Assembly: GCF_026013905.1 (NCBI RefSeq)
Contig: NZ_CP110257.1
Coordinates: forward strand, 930,001 to 994,000
DNA: 64,000 bases
Source: Schlegelella aquatica
Lineage (GTDB): Bacteria > Pseudomonadota > Gammaproteobacteria > Burkholderiales > Burkholderiaceae_C
Direction: 5' to 3'
Below, in pieces: positions 51,725 through 60,997 of the stretch. The notes beneath the pieces were generated by a model. The model made no database searches, had not been told where the DNA came from, and saw nothing but the letters and a program-made list of their open reading frames with translations. Numbering within the stretch: position 1 is the stretch's first letter; each line of letters opens with the position of its first letter. The translations under genes were made by a program, and so were the position numbers.

Positions 51725-52921
51725 ATGTCCTCGCCTCTTTCATTGCGATCCCTGCGAGCGTGGAGAGCCGGCCTCGCCGGCTTGGTGGCCGCCTTCAGCC
51801 TCGTCGCCTGCGGCGGCGGCTCGGGCGGCGTGGACACCGGCGGCACGGGCGCCTTCTCGGTCGGGCGCATCTCCGGCTTCGGCTCCATCATCGTCAATGG
51901 TGTGCGCTACGACGACTCGAGCGCCCATGTGCAAGACGACGACGGCAACGACCTGAAGGGCCAGCTCAAGCTCGGCATGGTGGTGGAGGTGCAAGGCACG
52001 GCCCCGACCCCGGGCGCCGCAGGTGAGTTGCCCCGCAGCACGGCCTCCCACGTGGAGGTGTCCAGCGTCGTCAAGGGGCCGGTGACGGCCGCAAGCAGCA
52101 ATTCGCTCACCGTCCTCGGCCAGTCCGTGACGCTCACGGCCTCCACGGTGCTCGATCTGGGCTCCGTCGCTGCCGCAGACCTGGAGGGCCGGGTGGTCGA
52201 GGTGTACGGCTATCCGAGCGCCTCGGGGCCGATCGTGGCGACCCGGGTGGAGCTTGAATCGTCTGCGCCGGCCTTCTACAAGCTCACCGGGTTCGTGAGC
52301 AACCCCAACACGTCCGGCGGCACCACCACGTTCACCCTCGGGGGCACCAGCCTCACCTACACCGGGGCGCTGCCCGAAGGCTTCGCCAACGGCCGTCTCG
52401 TGCGCGTGAAGCTCCGGGCCGACTCGCCTGCGCCGGCCGTCTGGACGGCCACCGAGATCCGCGTGCGCAAGGTCTATGACGACCACGCCGAGGCCGAGGT
52501 GGAGGGCGTGGTGACCTCGTACACGAGTGCGGGCGACTTCACGGTCAACGGACTGCGGGTCGACGCCAGCCGAGCCACGTTCGAAGGCAGCGGCACGCTC
52601 GCCGCCGGGGTGCGCGTCGAAGTCGAAGGTTCGATCCAGAACGGCGTGCTCATCGCGCGGAAGGTGGAGTTCGAGGACGACGAGTCCGAGGACGAGCGCG
52701 AGATCGAGCTGCACGGCGCGATCAGCGGCTTCACTGCGGGCACCGGCAGCAGCGCCACCTTCGTCGTCCGCGGGGTCGCGGTGCGGGTCGACGGCACCAC
52801 CACCTACAAGGACGGTCTGAGCTTCGGCGCCCTGGCCAACAGCTTGGCGGTCGAGGTCAAGGGCCGGCTGCACACCGACGGTGCGACCGTCATCGCCACC
52901 GAGGTCAAGCGCGACGACTGA
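51725..52921 (+). CDS. DUF5666 repeat lipoprotein
   Basis: The 398-residue product has a lipoprotein signal ending in LVAC (Cys near residue 29) followed by a Gly/Ser linker. At least four repeats of a small beta-barrel-like DUF5666 unit follow (for example GRISGFGSIIVNGVRYDDSS, GPVTAASSNSLTVLGQSVTL and GVVTSYTSAGDFTVNGLRVD). The family is of unknown function, and the OB-like repeats point to a ligand-binding or scaffold role in the periplasm or at the outer membrane. It is translationally linked to the DUF6502 gene and ends at the terminator at 52944. Confidence 0.85.
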   Translation: MSSPLSLRSLRAWRAGLAGLVAAFSLVACGGGSGGVDTGGTGAFSVGRISGFGSIIVNGVRYDDSSAHVQDDDGNDLKGQLKLGMVVEVQGTAPTPGAAGELPRSTASHVEVSSVVKGPVTAASSNSLTVLGQSVTLTASTVLDLGSVAAADLEGRVVEVYGYPSASGPIVATRVELESSAPAFYKLTGFVSNPNTSGGTTTFTLGGTSLTYTGALPEGFANGRLVRVKLRADSPAPAVWTATEIRVRKVYDDHAEAEVEGVVTSYTSAGDFTVNGLRVDASRATFEGSGTLAAGVRVEVEGSIQNGVLIARKVEFEDDESEDEREIELHGAISGFTAGTGSSATFVVRGVAVRVDGTTTYKDGLSFGALANSLAVEVKGRLHTDGATVIATEVKRDD

Positions 52922-52943
52922 TCCCCGCTCGTCGCCTTGCTGG

Positions 52944-52972
52944 AAAGGGCCGCACGCTGCGGCCCTTTTTGA
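52944..52972 (+). terminator. intrinsic terminator after the DUF5666 gene
   Basis: AAAGGGCCGCA and TGCGGCCCTTT pair perfectly around a CGC loop and are followed by TT. The stem ends 45 bases after the stop codon. The A-run on the left also lets it serve the convergent MerR gene. Confidence 0.88.
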
Positions 52973-52999
52973 TCGCCGCCCGCGGCCGCCCACCCGGCT

Positions 53000-53452
53000 T
53001 CAGCGAGGCTTGTGCAAGGTCGCCACGCAGGCCGGCCCTTCTCGCGGCACGGCGGGGGCGGGCTCGTCTTCCAGCCGCGCCAGGATGCCGCATTCGCCGC
53101 CCCGGTGCCCGGGCCCGCAGGCGGCGCGAAGGTCCTGCAACTGGGCCTCGAGCTGCCGCAGCTCCTCGATGCGCCGGCGCACGTGCACGAGGTGCTCGTC
53201 GATCAGGTCGTTCGCGTCGGCGCAGTCCGACTGCGGATCGTCGCGCACCCGCAGCAGCGTGCGGATCTCGTCGAGCGAGAGGTCCAACGCCCGGCAGTGG
53301 CGGATGAACCGCAGCCGGGCCACGTGGGTGTCGTCGTAGCGCCGGTAGTTCGCATCGCTGCGCGGTGGCACGGGCATGAGCCCGGCCTTCTCGTAGTAGC
53401 GCACCGTGTCCACCGGGGTGTCGCTCAGCCGGGCCAGATCGCCGATCTTCAT
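53000..53452 (-). CDS. MerR-family metal-responsive regulator (CadR/PbrR-like)
   Basis: The 150-residue protein begins MKIGDLARLSDTPVDTVRYY, a MerR winged helix, followed by a coiled-coil dimer helix. Metal-site cysteines are DPQSDCADANDLIDEHL near residue 77 and, in the C-terminal loop, AACGPGHRGGECGI. This set of three cysteines is that of CadR/PbrR regulators of Cd(II) and Pb(II). It is divergent from a cation-efflux gene whose promoter has the MerR-type 19-base spacer. It would repress without metal and activate with it. Confidence 0.9.
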   Translation of the reverse strand: MKIGDLARLSDTPVDTVRYYEKAGLMPVPPRSDANYRRYDDTHVARLRFIRHCRALDLSLDEIRTLLRVRDDPQSDCADANDLIDEHLVHVRRRIEELRQLEAQLQDLRAACGPGHRGGECGILARLEDEPAPAVPREGPACVATLHKPR

Positions 53453-53455
53453 CGC

Positions 53456-53486
53456 TTGACTCTGGAGTTGCTACAGGGTTTGCAAT
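53456..53486 (+). promoter_or_regulatory. MerR-type promoter and operator of the cation-efflux gene
   Basis: A -35 element TTGACT (53456-53461) and a -10 element TGCAAT (53481-53486) are separated by 19 bases, the overlong spacer that MerR-family activators untwist. The spacer holds the imperfect dyad ACTCTGGAG...CTACAGGGT, the form seen in zntA and cadA/pbrA promoters. The -35 overlaps the start region of the divergent regulator gene, as usual. Confidence 0.88.
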
Positions 53487-53527
53487 CACTGTAATTGCTT
53501 GACCCCGACCCCGACGAAAGGAGTGCG

Positions 53528-54166
53528 ATGTCCGCCCACTGTCACGATCACTGCCCGTCCAGCGCACAAGAAGCCCGGGACCCCCGCTGGCGACGGGTGC
53601 TCTGGGTGGCGCTCGTCGTCAACGCCGCCATGTTCTTCGTCGAGCTCGCGGGCGGGTTGTCGGCCGACTCGGCCTCCCTGCTGGCCGATGCGGTGGATTT
53701 CGCGGCCGATGCACTGAACTACGGGGCATCGCTCCTGGTGCTCGGCATGGCGGCGCACTGGAGCACCCGGCTCGCGAGCGTCAAGGGTGCGCTGATGGTC
53801 GGCTACGGCCTCGTCGTGCTCGGCCGCGCGGCGTGGTCCGCGTGGGCCGGGTCCTCACCGCAGCCCGTCACGATGGGCGGGATCGGCCTGCTGGCCTTCG
53901 CGGCCAACCTGACGGTGGCGGCGCTGCTCTACCGCTACCGCGGCGGCAGCGCCAATGCCCGCTCGGTGTGGCTGTGCTCACGCAACGACGCGCTCGGCAA
54001 CCTCGCGATCGTCCTCGCGGCGCTGGGCGTGTTCGGCACCGGCACGGCGTGGCCCGACCTGGTGGTGGCCACCCTCATGGCCTCGCTGGGCATCTCCGGC
54101 GGCTGGCAGGTGCTGCGCTATGCCCGCGACGAGCGCCGCGAGGGGCGGGTGCACGTGCACGGCTGA
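53528..54166 (+). CDS. cation diffusion facilitator-like efflux protein
   Basis: The 212-residue membrane protein has six helices (from VLWVALVVNAAMFFVELAGG onward) and an acidic transport-site segment, SLLADAVDFAADALNYGASL, in helix 2. The N-terminus carries CHDHC, and the C-terminus ends HVHG; both could bind metal. It lacks the usual cytoplasmic CDF domain, so it is a short CDF form. The adjacent MerR gene points to Cd, Pb or Zn export. AAAGGAG precedes the ATG. Confidence 0.87.
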   Translation: MSAHCHDHCPSSAQEARDPRWRRVLWVALVVNAAMFFVELAGGLSADSASLLADAVDFAADALNYGASLLVLGMAAHWSTRLASVKGALMVGYGLVVLGRAAWSAWAGSSPQPVTMGGIGLLAFAANLTVAALLYRYRGGSANARSVWLCSRNDALGNLAIVLAALGVFGTGTAWPDLVVATLMASLGISGGWQVLRYARDERREGRVHVHG

Positions 54167-54167
54167 A

Positions 54168-54210
54168 GGGCACGGGGCCCCGACGCCCATGCTCTTGTGT
54201 GCCCGTGCCC
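54168..54210. terminator. inverted repeat between convergent genes
   Basis: GGGCACGGG (54168-54176) and CCCGTGCCC (54202-54210) form a 9-bp stem with a 25-base loop in the 46-base gap between the convergent efflux and hemerythrin genes. There is no clear T-run, so it is a weak terminator candidate. Confidence 0.4.
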
Positions 54211-54212
54211 CG

Positions 54213-54692
54213 CTAGCTGCACGCGGTGCCGCCGCAGTGCGTCAGGGGCTGTTCGGGCAGCGCGGCCCGTGCACGCTGCGGGTCGATGCTCTCCGTGCTG
54301 GTGTCGAAGCCGACCTGACTGCAGTGGAAGGCGAGGGCCGCGTCCATCGTCTGCACATGGTGGGCGAACCAGATGCCCAGCTCCTGCGCCAGCCGCGAAA
54401 AATCGACCGCCTCCCCGCGACGCGCACGGCCCGCCTGGTCACGCAGCACGGCCAGCACCTGGGCGTGCTGCGTCTCGTGACAGCTGCCCGGGGCAAAGCC
54501 GGTGGCACGCATCCAGCGGTCTTCCTGGCCGAAGTGCGCCTCGGTGTGGCCGATCAGGTCGTCCAGCCGCGCCAGTCGCTCGTCCTCGCCGGCGTCTCGC
54601 AGGCTTTCGAGCAGCACGAGGAACTCCTCGTGCGTGGTGTCCATGCGGGGGTTGTCGAGGGCGAGGTCTTCGCTCCAGCTTGCGGCAGTCAT
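54213..54692 (-). CDS. bacteriohemerythrin-like oxygen-binding protein
   Basis: The 159-residue protein has the hemerythrin ligand pattern for a di-iron site: His in MDTTHEEF, HTEAHFGQED, ETQHAQV, and HH followed by DAAL in WFAHHVQTMDAAL. Residues about 125-159 add a short tail with two cysteines. Bacteriohemerythrins bind oxygen reversibly and may store, sense or deliver it. It is transcribed away from argH in its own unit; no regulator is adjacent. Confidence 0.9.
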   Translation of the reverse strand: MTAASWSEDLALDNPRMDTTHEEFLVLLESLRDAGEDERLARLDDLIGHTEAHFGQEDRWMRATGFAPGSCHETQHAQVLAVLRDQAGRARRGEAVDFSRLAQELGIWFAHHVQTMDAALAFHCSQVGFDTSTESIDPQRARAALPEQPLTHCGGTACS

Positions 54693-54787
54693 CGGGGCCT
54701 CCGGTCGGGAAGGCCCGAGACTAGACGCAGACGAGGGGGCCGGTCTTGACGTGGATCAGGGCCGGCCCACCGCCCCGGACACGCGCC

Positions 54788-56188
54788 TCAGCCCGCCAGC
54801 CGCGCGCGGTGCCGGGCGATCTGGGCCCGCACCTGCGCGGGCGCCGTGCCGCCGAGGATGTCGCGCGCTTGCAGCGAGCCGCGCAGGGAGAGCACCTGGT
54901 ACACGTCGTCCTCGATCGCGGCGCTGTAGCCCTGCAACGTGGCCAGTGGCAGCTCGGCGAGGTCCACCCCGCGAGCGATGGCGTCCTTGACCGCGTGAGC
55001 CACCACCTCGTGCGCGTCGCGGAAGGGCAGGCCCTTCTTGACGAGGTAGTCGGCCAGGTCGGTCGCAGTGGCGTAGCCCTTGAGGGCGGCGCGCTCCATC
55101 GCCTCGGGCTTCACGGTGATGCCGCCCACCATCTCGGCGAAGATGCGCAGCGTGTCCTTGAGGGTGTCCACCGTGTCGAAGAGCGGCTCCTTGTCTTCCT
55201 GGTTGTCTTTGTTGTAGGCGAGGGGCTGGCCCTTCATCAGCGTGATGAGGCCCATCAGGTGGCCCACCACGCGGCCCGTCTTGCCGCGGGCGAGCTCCGG
55301 CACGTCCGGGTTCTTCTTCTGCGGCATGATCGACGAGCCGGTGCAGAAGCGGTCCGCGATGTCGATGAAGCCGAAGCTCTGGCTCATCCAGAGGATGAGC
55401 TCCTCCGACAGCCGCGACACATGCACCATCGCGAGCGACGCGGCGGCCGTGAACTCGATCGCGAAGTCGCGGTCGCTCACCGCGTCCAGCGAGTTCTGGC
55501 AGATGCCCTCCATGCCCAGCGTGCGGGCCACCCGTTCGCGGTCCAGCGGGTAGCTGGTGCCGGCCAGCGCCGCGGCACCCAGCGGCAGTCGATTCACGCG
55601 CTTTCTCACGTCGCGCATGCGCTCGGCGTCGCGCGCGAACATTTCCACATAGGCCAGCATGTGGTGGCCGAAGCTCACCGGCTGCGCGACCTGCAGGTGC
55701 GTGAAGCCCGGCAGGATCACCTCCGCGTGGCGCTCGGCCAGGTCGAGCAAGGCTTTCTGCAGGTCGCCCAGCAGCCCGTCGATCAGGTCGATCTCCTCGC
55801 GCAGCCACAGCCGCACGTCGGTGGCGACCTGGTCGTTGCGCGAGCGGCCGGTGTGCAAGCGCTTGCCGGCGTCGCCCACCAGTTGCGTGAGGCGCGCCTC
55901 GATGTTCAGGTGCACGTCCTCCAGGTCCAGCTTCCAGTCGAAGCGGCCGGACTCGATCTCCTCGCGGATCTGCGCCATGCCGCGCTGGATCGCCGCCCAG
56001 TCGTCCTGAGAGATGACACCCTGCGCCGCCAGCATCTCGGCGTGCGCGAGCGAGCCCTGGATGTCGGCCTTCCACAGCCGCTTGTCGAAGAAGACGCTGG
56101 CGGTGTAGCGCTTGACCAGATCGCTCATCGGCTCGGAGAAGAGGGCGGACCAGGCTTCGGATTTCTTGTCGAGTTGATTGGCGGACAT
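54788..56188 (-). CDS. argH: argininosuccinate lyase
   Basis: The 466-residue enzyme begins [20 protein letters not shown] at ATG 56188; the longer frame upstream is shadow. It has the fumarase/aspartase superfamily signature [20 protein letters not shown] near residue 285, with the flexible catalytic serine, and [16 protein letters not shown] near residue 110. It releases fumarate and arginine from argininosuccinate in the cytoplasm, the last step of arginine synthesis. The algZ/algR-type pair lies divergently upstream, an arrangement also known in Pseudomonas. Confidence 0.97.
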   Translation of the reverse strand: MSANQLDKKSEAWSALFSEPMSDLVKRYTASVFFDKRLWKADIQGSLAHAEMLAAQGVISQDDWAAIQRGMAQIREEIESGRFDWKLDLEDVHLNIEARLTQLVGDAGKRLHTGRSRNDQVATDVRLWLREEIDLIDGLLGDLQKALLDLAERHAEVILPGFTHLQVAQPVSFGHHMLAYVEMFARDAERMRDVRKRVNRLPLGAAALAGTSYPLDRERVARTLGMEGICQNSLDAVSDRDFAIEFTAAASLAMVHVSRLSEELILWMSQSFGFIDIADRFCTGSSIMPQKKNPDVPELARGKTGRVVGHLMGLITLMKGQPLAYNKDNQEDKEPLFDTVDTLKDTLRIFAEMVGGITVKPEAMERAALKGYATATDLADYLVKKGLPFRDAHEVVAHAVKDAIARGVDLAELPLATLQGYSAAIEDDVYQVLSLRGSLQARDILGGTAPAQVRAQIARHRARLAG

Positions 56189-56351
56189 GATGGACGCGAG
56201 GTAGGGGCCGGGCGACAGCGTGCAGCCCGGCGCTTGCCGGGGGCGGCTTCCGTCTTGGAGAATCGCTGCGGCGCCGGGTGCCGGGCCGCCACGTCGACGG
56301 GCCGGCACTTCTTCACGAAAGCGCCACCCCTGGATTCTAGGAGACTCGTCT

Positions 56352-57449
56352 TTGCGACCTTCGCCCGCGCCGACGCGCCCTTCGGGCCTCACGTCGCCCA
56401 GCCAGTTCGGCACCACGACGATCTTCGATCACGTCGCAGGCCCCGCAGCGGGCGGCCGGCGGCCTACCTCCGCGCTCGAGACCTGCCAGATCGGCGTGGT
56501 GCTGCGCGCTGTGCTGTTCGTCCACGGCGTGCTGGCGGTGGGGCTGGGCCTGGCGGCGGTGGACGGGCAGGACTGGCTGCTGCGTTTTGCCTCGGCCACG
56601 GCGGTGGCGCTGCCGGGCACGCTCGCCTGGCTCGTGGTGGTGTGTGCGCTGCGCCGCTGGATCGTCCGCATGACGGACGTAGGGCAGTGGGTCCTGGTGA
56701 CGGGGTTGGGAGCGCTCGCCGGGGCCTACGGCATGTGGCAGGTGGGCTTGACCGGCCTGGCCACGCCGCACATGGGGCTGGACGGGGCACCGCTCGTCGC
56801 CGGCGCCGCGCTGGCCGCGGCGCTCTTCTACGCCTTGCGCCTGCGCGCCCGCAGCCAGCTGCCGGCGGTCACGGCCGCCCGGCTGGCCGAGCTCCAGTCG
56901 CGCATCCGGCCGCATTTCCTGTTCAATACGCTGAACACGGCGATCGCGCTGGTGCGGATCGATCCGGCGCGTGCCGAGGCCGTGCTCGAGGATCTGTCCG
57001 AGCTGTTCCGGGTCGCGCTGATCGAGTCCGGCTCGTCCGTGACGCTGGCGGAGGAGGTGGAGCTCGCCCAGCGGTATCTGGCGATCGAGCAGATCCGCTT
57101 CGGCGAGCGGCTCAAGGTCACCTGGGAGCTCGACGCCCGTGCCGGCGAGGCCCGCGTGCCTCCGCTGCTGTTGCAACCGCTCGTGGAGAATGCGGTGCGG
57201 CACGGGATCGAACCGGCACCCCAAGGAGGGTGGGTGCGGGTGCGCACGGCAGTGCGCGGCGGGCAGGCGCTCATCTCGGTGAGCAACTCCCTGCCGCCCG
57301 CGGGCCAGGCGGCCCCGCCCGGCCACGGCATGGCGCTGCGCAATGTGAAGGAGCGCCTGCGGCTGATGCATGATGTGGCCGCCCAATTCTCGGCCGGGCC
57401 GGAGCGCGATACGTGGCGCGTCCATGTCGTCGTGCCGCTGAAGTCCTGA
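56352..57449 (+). CDS. LytS/AlgZ-type sensor histidine kinase
   Basis: The start is uncertain: TTG 56352 (product beginning [20 protein letters not shown]) has GGAG nine bases upstream; a GTG at 56220 would overlap the argH leader. The protein has four hydrophobic helices (about residues 45-160). A His_kinase domain of the LytS type follows, with the phospho-acceptor His in [20 protein letters not shown] near residue 190. The ATP-site region [18 protein letters not shown] lies near 280. It would phosphorylate the LytTR regulator encoded 35 bases downstream. In Pseudomonas the AlgZ/AlgR homologues control pili and exopolysaccharide. Confidence 0.85.
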   Translation: MRPSPAPTRPSGLTSPSQFGTTTIFDHVAGPAAGGRRPTSALETCQIGVVLRAVLFVHGVLAVGLGLAAVDGQDWLLRFASATAVALPGTLAWLVVVCALRRWIVRMTDVGQWVLVTGLGALAGAYGMWQVGLTGLATPHMGLDGAPLVAGAALAAALFYALRLRARSQLPAVTAARLAELQSRIRPHFLFNTLNTAIALVRIDPARAEAVLEDLSELFRVALIESGSSVTLAEEVELAQRYLAIEQIRFGERLKVTWELDARAGEARVPPLLLQPLVENAVRHGIEPAPQGGWVRVRTAVRGGQALISVSNSLPPAGQAAPPGHGMALRNVKERLRLMHDVAAQFSAGPERDTWRVHVVVPLKS

Positions 57450-57484
57450 CAAGAGAGAAGAGAAGAACGGGTCGGAGGCTCTAG

Positions 57485-58240
57485 ATGACGCTGAGGGTGT
57501 TGATCGTGGACGACGAGGAGCTCGCGCGGCTGCGGCTGCGCAGCCTCGTGCATGAGTGCGAAGAGCCGGGCGCGCAGGTCGTCGGCGAAGCGGCCAATGC
57601 GGTGCAGGCGCTGAGCTGGCTGGCACAGGAACGCTGCGACCTCGTGCTGCTGGACGTGCAGATGCCCGGGGCCGATGGCCTGAGGCTGGCGAGCGAGCTG
57701 CGCCGCCACGAACAGCCGCCGGCGGTGGTCTTCGTCACGGCCCACCCCGAGCATGCCGTCAGCGCCTTCGACCTCGAGGCCGTCGACTACCTCACGAAAC
57801 CGGTGCGGCGCGAGCGATTGCAGGCCGCCTTGCACCGGGCGCACGACCGGCTCAGGGCTCGCGGTGCCGCGGCCGATGCGGAGCCGGTGCTGGTCGTCAA
57901 CGACCGCGGCCGCGTCACCCGTGTCCCGGTCTCGGAGGTTCTCTACCTCAAGGCCGAGCTCAAGTACGTGACCTTGCGCACCGCGCGCCACACCTACGTG
58001 CTCGACGAATCGCTCTCCGAACTGGAAGAGCGGCTGGGCGAACGCTTCCTGCGGGTGCACCGCAACGCACTGGTCGCCCGCCGCGCCGTGCGCGCGCTCG
58101 AGCGCCGGGCAGTGCCGGGCGACGAGGAGGCAGGCAGGGAAGGCTGGGCCGTGCGCATCGAAGGCACCGACGAGTGGCTGGCAGTCTCGCGCCGGCAGGT
58201 CGCTGCGGTGCGCGAGGCGCTGACGGCCGAAGGGGTCTGA
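57485..58240 (+). CDS. algR: LytTR response regulator (AlgR-like)
   Basis: The 251-residue protein has a receiver domain (1-120; acidic pocket in LRVLIVDDEELARLRLR, phospho-acceptor Asp in LVLLDVQMPGADGL) and a LytTR DNA-binding domain (about 145-245). The latter contains LYLKAELKYVTLRTARHTYV and FLRVHRNALVARRAV. This is the AlgR layout. With the kinase gene just upstream it forms a two-component pair divergent from argH. The AlgR identity is by family and synteny only. Confidence 0.88.
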   Translation: MTLRVLIVDDEELARLRLRSLVHECEEPGAQVVGEAANAVQALSWLAQERCDLVLLDVQMPGADGLRLASELRRHEQPPAVVFVTAHPEHAVSAFDLEAVDYLTKPVRRERLQAALHRAHDRLRARGAAADAEPVLVVNDRGRVTRVPVSEVLYLKAELKYVTLRTARHTYVLDESLSELEERLGERFLRVHRNALVARRAVRALERRAVPGDEEAGREGWAVRIEGTDEWLAVSRRQVAAVREALTAEGV

Positions 58241-58346
58241 GCGTCGAGGCTCCGACGCCATCCAAGTCCCGAGCGCCCGGCACGTTCGGGGCGCGACGAT
58301 GACCGCGTGTATCGACCTCGCCGGCCCCGCCACGCGTGGAAACCGG

Positions 58347-58380
58347 CTGTCGTCGAACTGTCACGACCCGGTCATATACT
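58347..58380 (+). promoter_or_regulatory. Pho box and -10 element of ppk1
   Basis: CTGTCGTCGAACTGTCAC holds two PhoB half-sites, CTGTCGT (58347-58353) and CTGTCAC (58358-58364), with the canonical 4-base spacer. A third, weaker half-site CGGTCAT follows at 58369. The -10 hexamer TATACT (58375-58380) lies 10 bases after the second half-site, the spacing seen when a Pho box replaces the -35. This predicts induction of ppk1-sixA under phosphate starvation. Confidence 0.75.
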
Positions 58381-58388
58381 GAATTTCC

Positions 58389-60449
58389 ATGACTGCTGAG
58401 GTGCATGCGCCCCGCGCAGGGCTTGCGCTGCTCAACCGTGAGCGCGCGATCCTGGAATTCAATCACCGCGTGCTCGCGCAGGCGAGGCGCCCCGACGTGC
58501 CGCTGCTCGAGCGCCTGCGCTACATCTGCATCGTCTCGTCCAACCTCGACGAGTTCTTCGAAGTGCGCTTCGGCGACTACCTGGAGGCGTCCCGCCAGCC
58601 GGGGGCGGCGGTCTCGGCGCGCGACCTCGCCGAGGTGGCTGCGGCGGCGCACGATCTGATCGACCGGCAGTACGCCGTCTTCAACGACGAGGTCATGCCG
58701 GCGCTCGAGCTCGAAGGCATCGTCGTCCTCAACCATGCCGAGCGCAATCTGCAGCAGCGGCGTTGGGTGGACCACTTCTTCCAGCGGCAGGTGCGACCGC
58801 TGCTGGTGCCCGTCGGGCTGGACCCGTCGCATCCGTTTCCACAAGTCGCCAACAAGTCACTCAACTTCATCGTCAAGCTGGGCGGCAAGGACGCGTTCGG
58901 GCGCGAGAACTCCATCGCCATCGTCAAGGTGCCCCGCGTGCTGCCGCGCGTGATCCGTCTGCCCGATGAACTGGCCCCCGGACAGCAGGCCTTCGTGCTG
59001 CTGTCCAGCGTGATCCGTGCCCACCTGGAGGAGCTCTTTCCGGGCCGCACCGTGGAGGCGTTCTCGCAGTTCCGTGTCACCCGCGACTCGGACCTCGCGG
59101 TCGACGAGCAGGACGTCACCAACCTGCGCCAAGCCTTGCGCACGTCGCTGACCACCCGGCACTTCGGCCAGGCGATCCGGCTCGAGGTGGTGCGTACCTG
59201 CCCCGAGGAGCTGTCCTCCTTCCTGCTGCAACAGTTCGGCCTGCCGCCGCAGGCGCTGTACCGGGTCAACGGGCCGGTCAACCTGGTGCGGCTCGACCAG
59301 CTCATCGAGCAGGCCGACGCGCCGCATTTGCGCTATCCGTCCTACGAGCCCGCGTGGCCCGCGGCCTTGCCGCGCGGGGTCAGCATGTTCCAGCGCCTGC
59401 GCGAAGGCGACGTGCTCCTGCACCATCCCTTCGAGTCGTTCGAGCCCGTGGTGCAGCTGCTGCGCGAAGCGGTGCACGACCCGGACGTACTCGCCATCAA
59501 GCAGACCATCTACCGCACCGGGGCGCAGTCGGTGCTGATGGACTTGCTGCTGGAGGCCGCCCGCCGCGGCAAGGAGGTCACGGCCGTCGTGGAGCTCAAA
59601 GCACGCTTCGACGAGGAGGCCAACATCAACTGGGCCGAGCAGCTCGAGGCAGTCGGCGCGCAGGTGGTGTACGGCATCGTCGGGCTCAAGACGCATGCCA
59701 AGCTGCTGCTCGTCACCCGGCGCGAGGGCGGGCGGTTGCGCCGCTATGCGCACTTGTCCACCGGCAACTACAACCCCAAGACGGCGCGGCTTTACACCGA
59801 CATCGGCCACCTGACTGCCGACCCCGAGCTCACGGCCGACGCGGACACCGTGTTCCAGCAGCTGGCCAGCCTCACCAAGGTGCGCCCCCCGAGGCACCTG
59901 TTGCTCGCCCCGTTCACGCTGCACAAGCAGATGCTGCGCCACATCGACCAGGTCGCCGAAGCGGCGGCCGCCGGGCGCCCGGCGCGCATCGTGCTCAAGG
60001 TCAACGCATTGACCGACGTCCCGCTGATCGAGGCCCTCGTGCGCGCCGCGCAGGCCGGCGCCCGCATCGACCTCTTGGTGCGCGGCGCGTGCATGCTGCC
60101 CCCCGGCGTGCCCCGCTGGACCGAGCGCATCCGGGTGCGCTCGATCGTCGGGCGGTTCCTGGAGCACACGCGCGTCATCTACTTCCGCTGGGGCGACACC
60201 GAGGCACAGGAAGTGCTCTATCTCTCGAGTGCAGACTGGATGAGCCGCAACATGTTCCGGCGCATCGAGGTGGCTTGGCCGGTGCGCGAGGCACGGCTGC
60301 GCCAACGGGTCATCGACGAGTGCCTGGTGCCCTATCTGCACGACCGTATGGACGCCTGGGAATTGGCAAGCGACGGACACTACGTGCGTGTGGCCGAGGA
60401 CGGGCCCAGCGCCCAGCAAGCTCTGCTGGCGCGCTATGCGGCCCCCTGA
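58389..60449 (+). CDS. ppk1: polyphosphate kinase 1
   Basis: The 686-residue enzyme has the PPK1 domain order: N (LNRERAILEFNHRVLAQARR), head, and two phospholipase-D-like C domains. The autophosphorylated His is His455 in RRYAHLSTGNYNPKTARLYT, and nucleotide-binding arginines are present in the C2 domain (MSRNMFRRIEVAWPVRE). It makes polyphosphate from ATP reversibly. A Pho box lies upstream. sixA follows 26 bases downstream and ppx is convergent after it, so synthesis and breakdown genes are adjacent. Confidence 0.97.
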   Translation: MTAEVHAPRAGLALLNRERAILEFNHRVLAQARRPDVPLLERLRYICIVSSNLDEFFEVRFGDYLEASRQPGAAVSARDLAEVAAAAHDLIDRQYAVFNDEVMPALELEGIVVLNHAERNLQQRRWVDHFFQRQVRPLLVPVGLDPSHPFPQVANKSLNFIVKLGGKDAFGRENSIAIVKVPRVLPRVIRLPDELAPGQQAFVLLSSVIRAHLEELFPGRTVEAFSQFRVTRDSDLAVDEQDVTNLRQALRTSLTTRHFGQAIRLEVVRTCPEELSSFLLQQFGLPPQALYRVNGPVNLVRLDQLIEQADAPHLRYPSYEPAWPAALPRGVSMFQRLREGDVLLHHPFESFEPVVQLLREAVHDPDVLAIKQTIYRTGAQSVLMDLLLEAARRGKEVTAVVELKARFDEEANINWAEQLEAVGAQVVYGIVGLKTHAKLLLVTRREGGRLRRYAHLSTGNYNPKTARLYTDIGHLTADPELTADADTVFQQLASLTKVRPPRHLLLAPFTLHKQMLRHIDQVAEAAAAGRPARIVLKVNALTDVPLIEALVRAAQAGARIDLLVRGACMLPPGVPRWTERIRVRSIVGRFLEHTRVIYFRWGDTEAQEVLYLSSADWMSRNMFRRIEVAWPVREARLRQRVIDECLVPYLHDRMDAWELASDGHYVRVAEDGPSAQQALLARYAAP

Positions 60450-60475
60450 GCCACCAGCCACGCGGGGGCAGTGAC

Positions 60476-60964
60476 ATGGACCTGATCTTGTGGCGACATG
60501 CCGAGGCCGAGATGCTGCGTCCCGAGGACGTGGCCGCAGGCGCCGACCCGTACCCGCTGGACCTGGAGCGGGCCTTGACGGCCAAGGGCGAGCGCCAGGC
60601 ACAGCGGATGGCGGAATGGATCAACCGCCGCATCGCCGCCTCGACGCGCGTGCTGGTCAGCCCCGCGCGCCGCACCCGGCAGACGGCGGAGGCGCTGGGC
60701 AGGCCCTACAAGGTGGTGGCCTCGCTCGCGCCGGGCGCGACGGTGGAGGACGTCCTGCAGGCGGCCCGCTGGCCGGACGCCTCCGAACCGGTGCTGATCG
60801 TCGGTCACCAGCCCACGCTCGGACTGGTGGCGGCCCACCTGCTCGCCGGGTTGGACGAACACTGGTCGGTGAAGAAGGGGGCCGTGTGGTGGTTGCGGCA
60901 TCGCGTGCGCGACGGCCTCGCCGAGGTCACGCTGCAGGCCGTGCAGGCGCCGGACCTGCTCTAG
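60476..60964 (+). CDS. sixA: phosphohistidine phosphatase SixA
   Basis: The 162-residue histidine-phosphatase-superfamily protein starts MDLILWRHAEAEM, with the catalytic RHA motif near residue 8. A second His is in LIVGHQPTLGLVAAHLL. Compact length matches SixA, which removes phosphate from phosphohistidine in signalling proteins or the PTS. It is 26 bases after ppk1, which also forms a phosphohistidine intermediate; a functional link is possible but not shown. Confidence 0.9.
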   Translation: MDLILWRHAEAEMLRPEDVAAGADPYPLDLERALTAKGERQAQRMAEWINRRIAASTRVLVSPARRTRQTAEALGRPYKVVASLAPGATVEDVLQAARWPDASEPVLIVGHQPTLGLVAAHLLAGLDEHWSVKKGAVWWLRHRVRDGLAEVTLQAVQAPDLL

Positions 60965-60997
60965 CCTCCTGCCACTGCGGCCGGGCACCCGCCGGCG

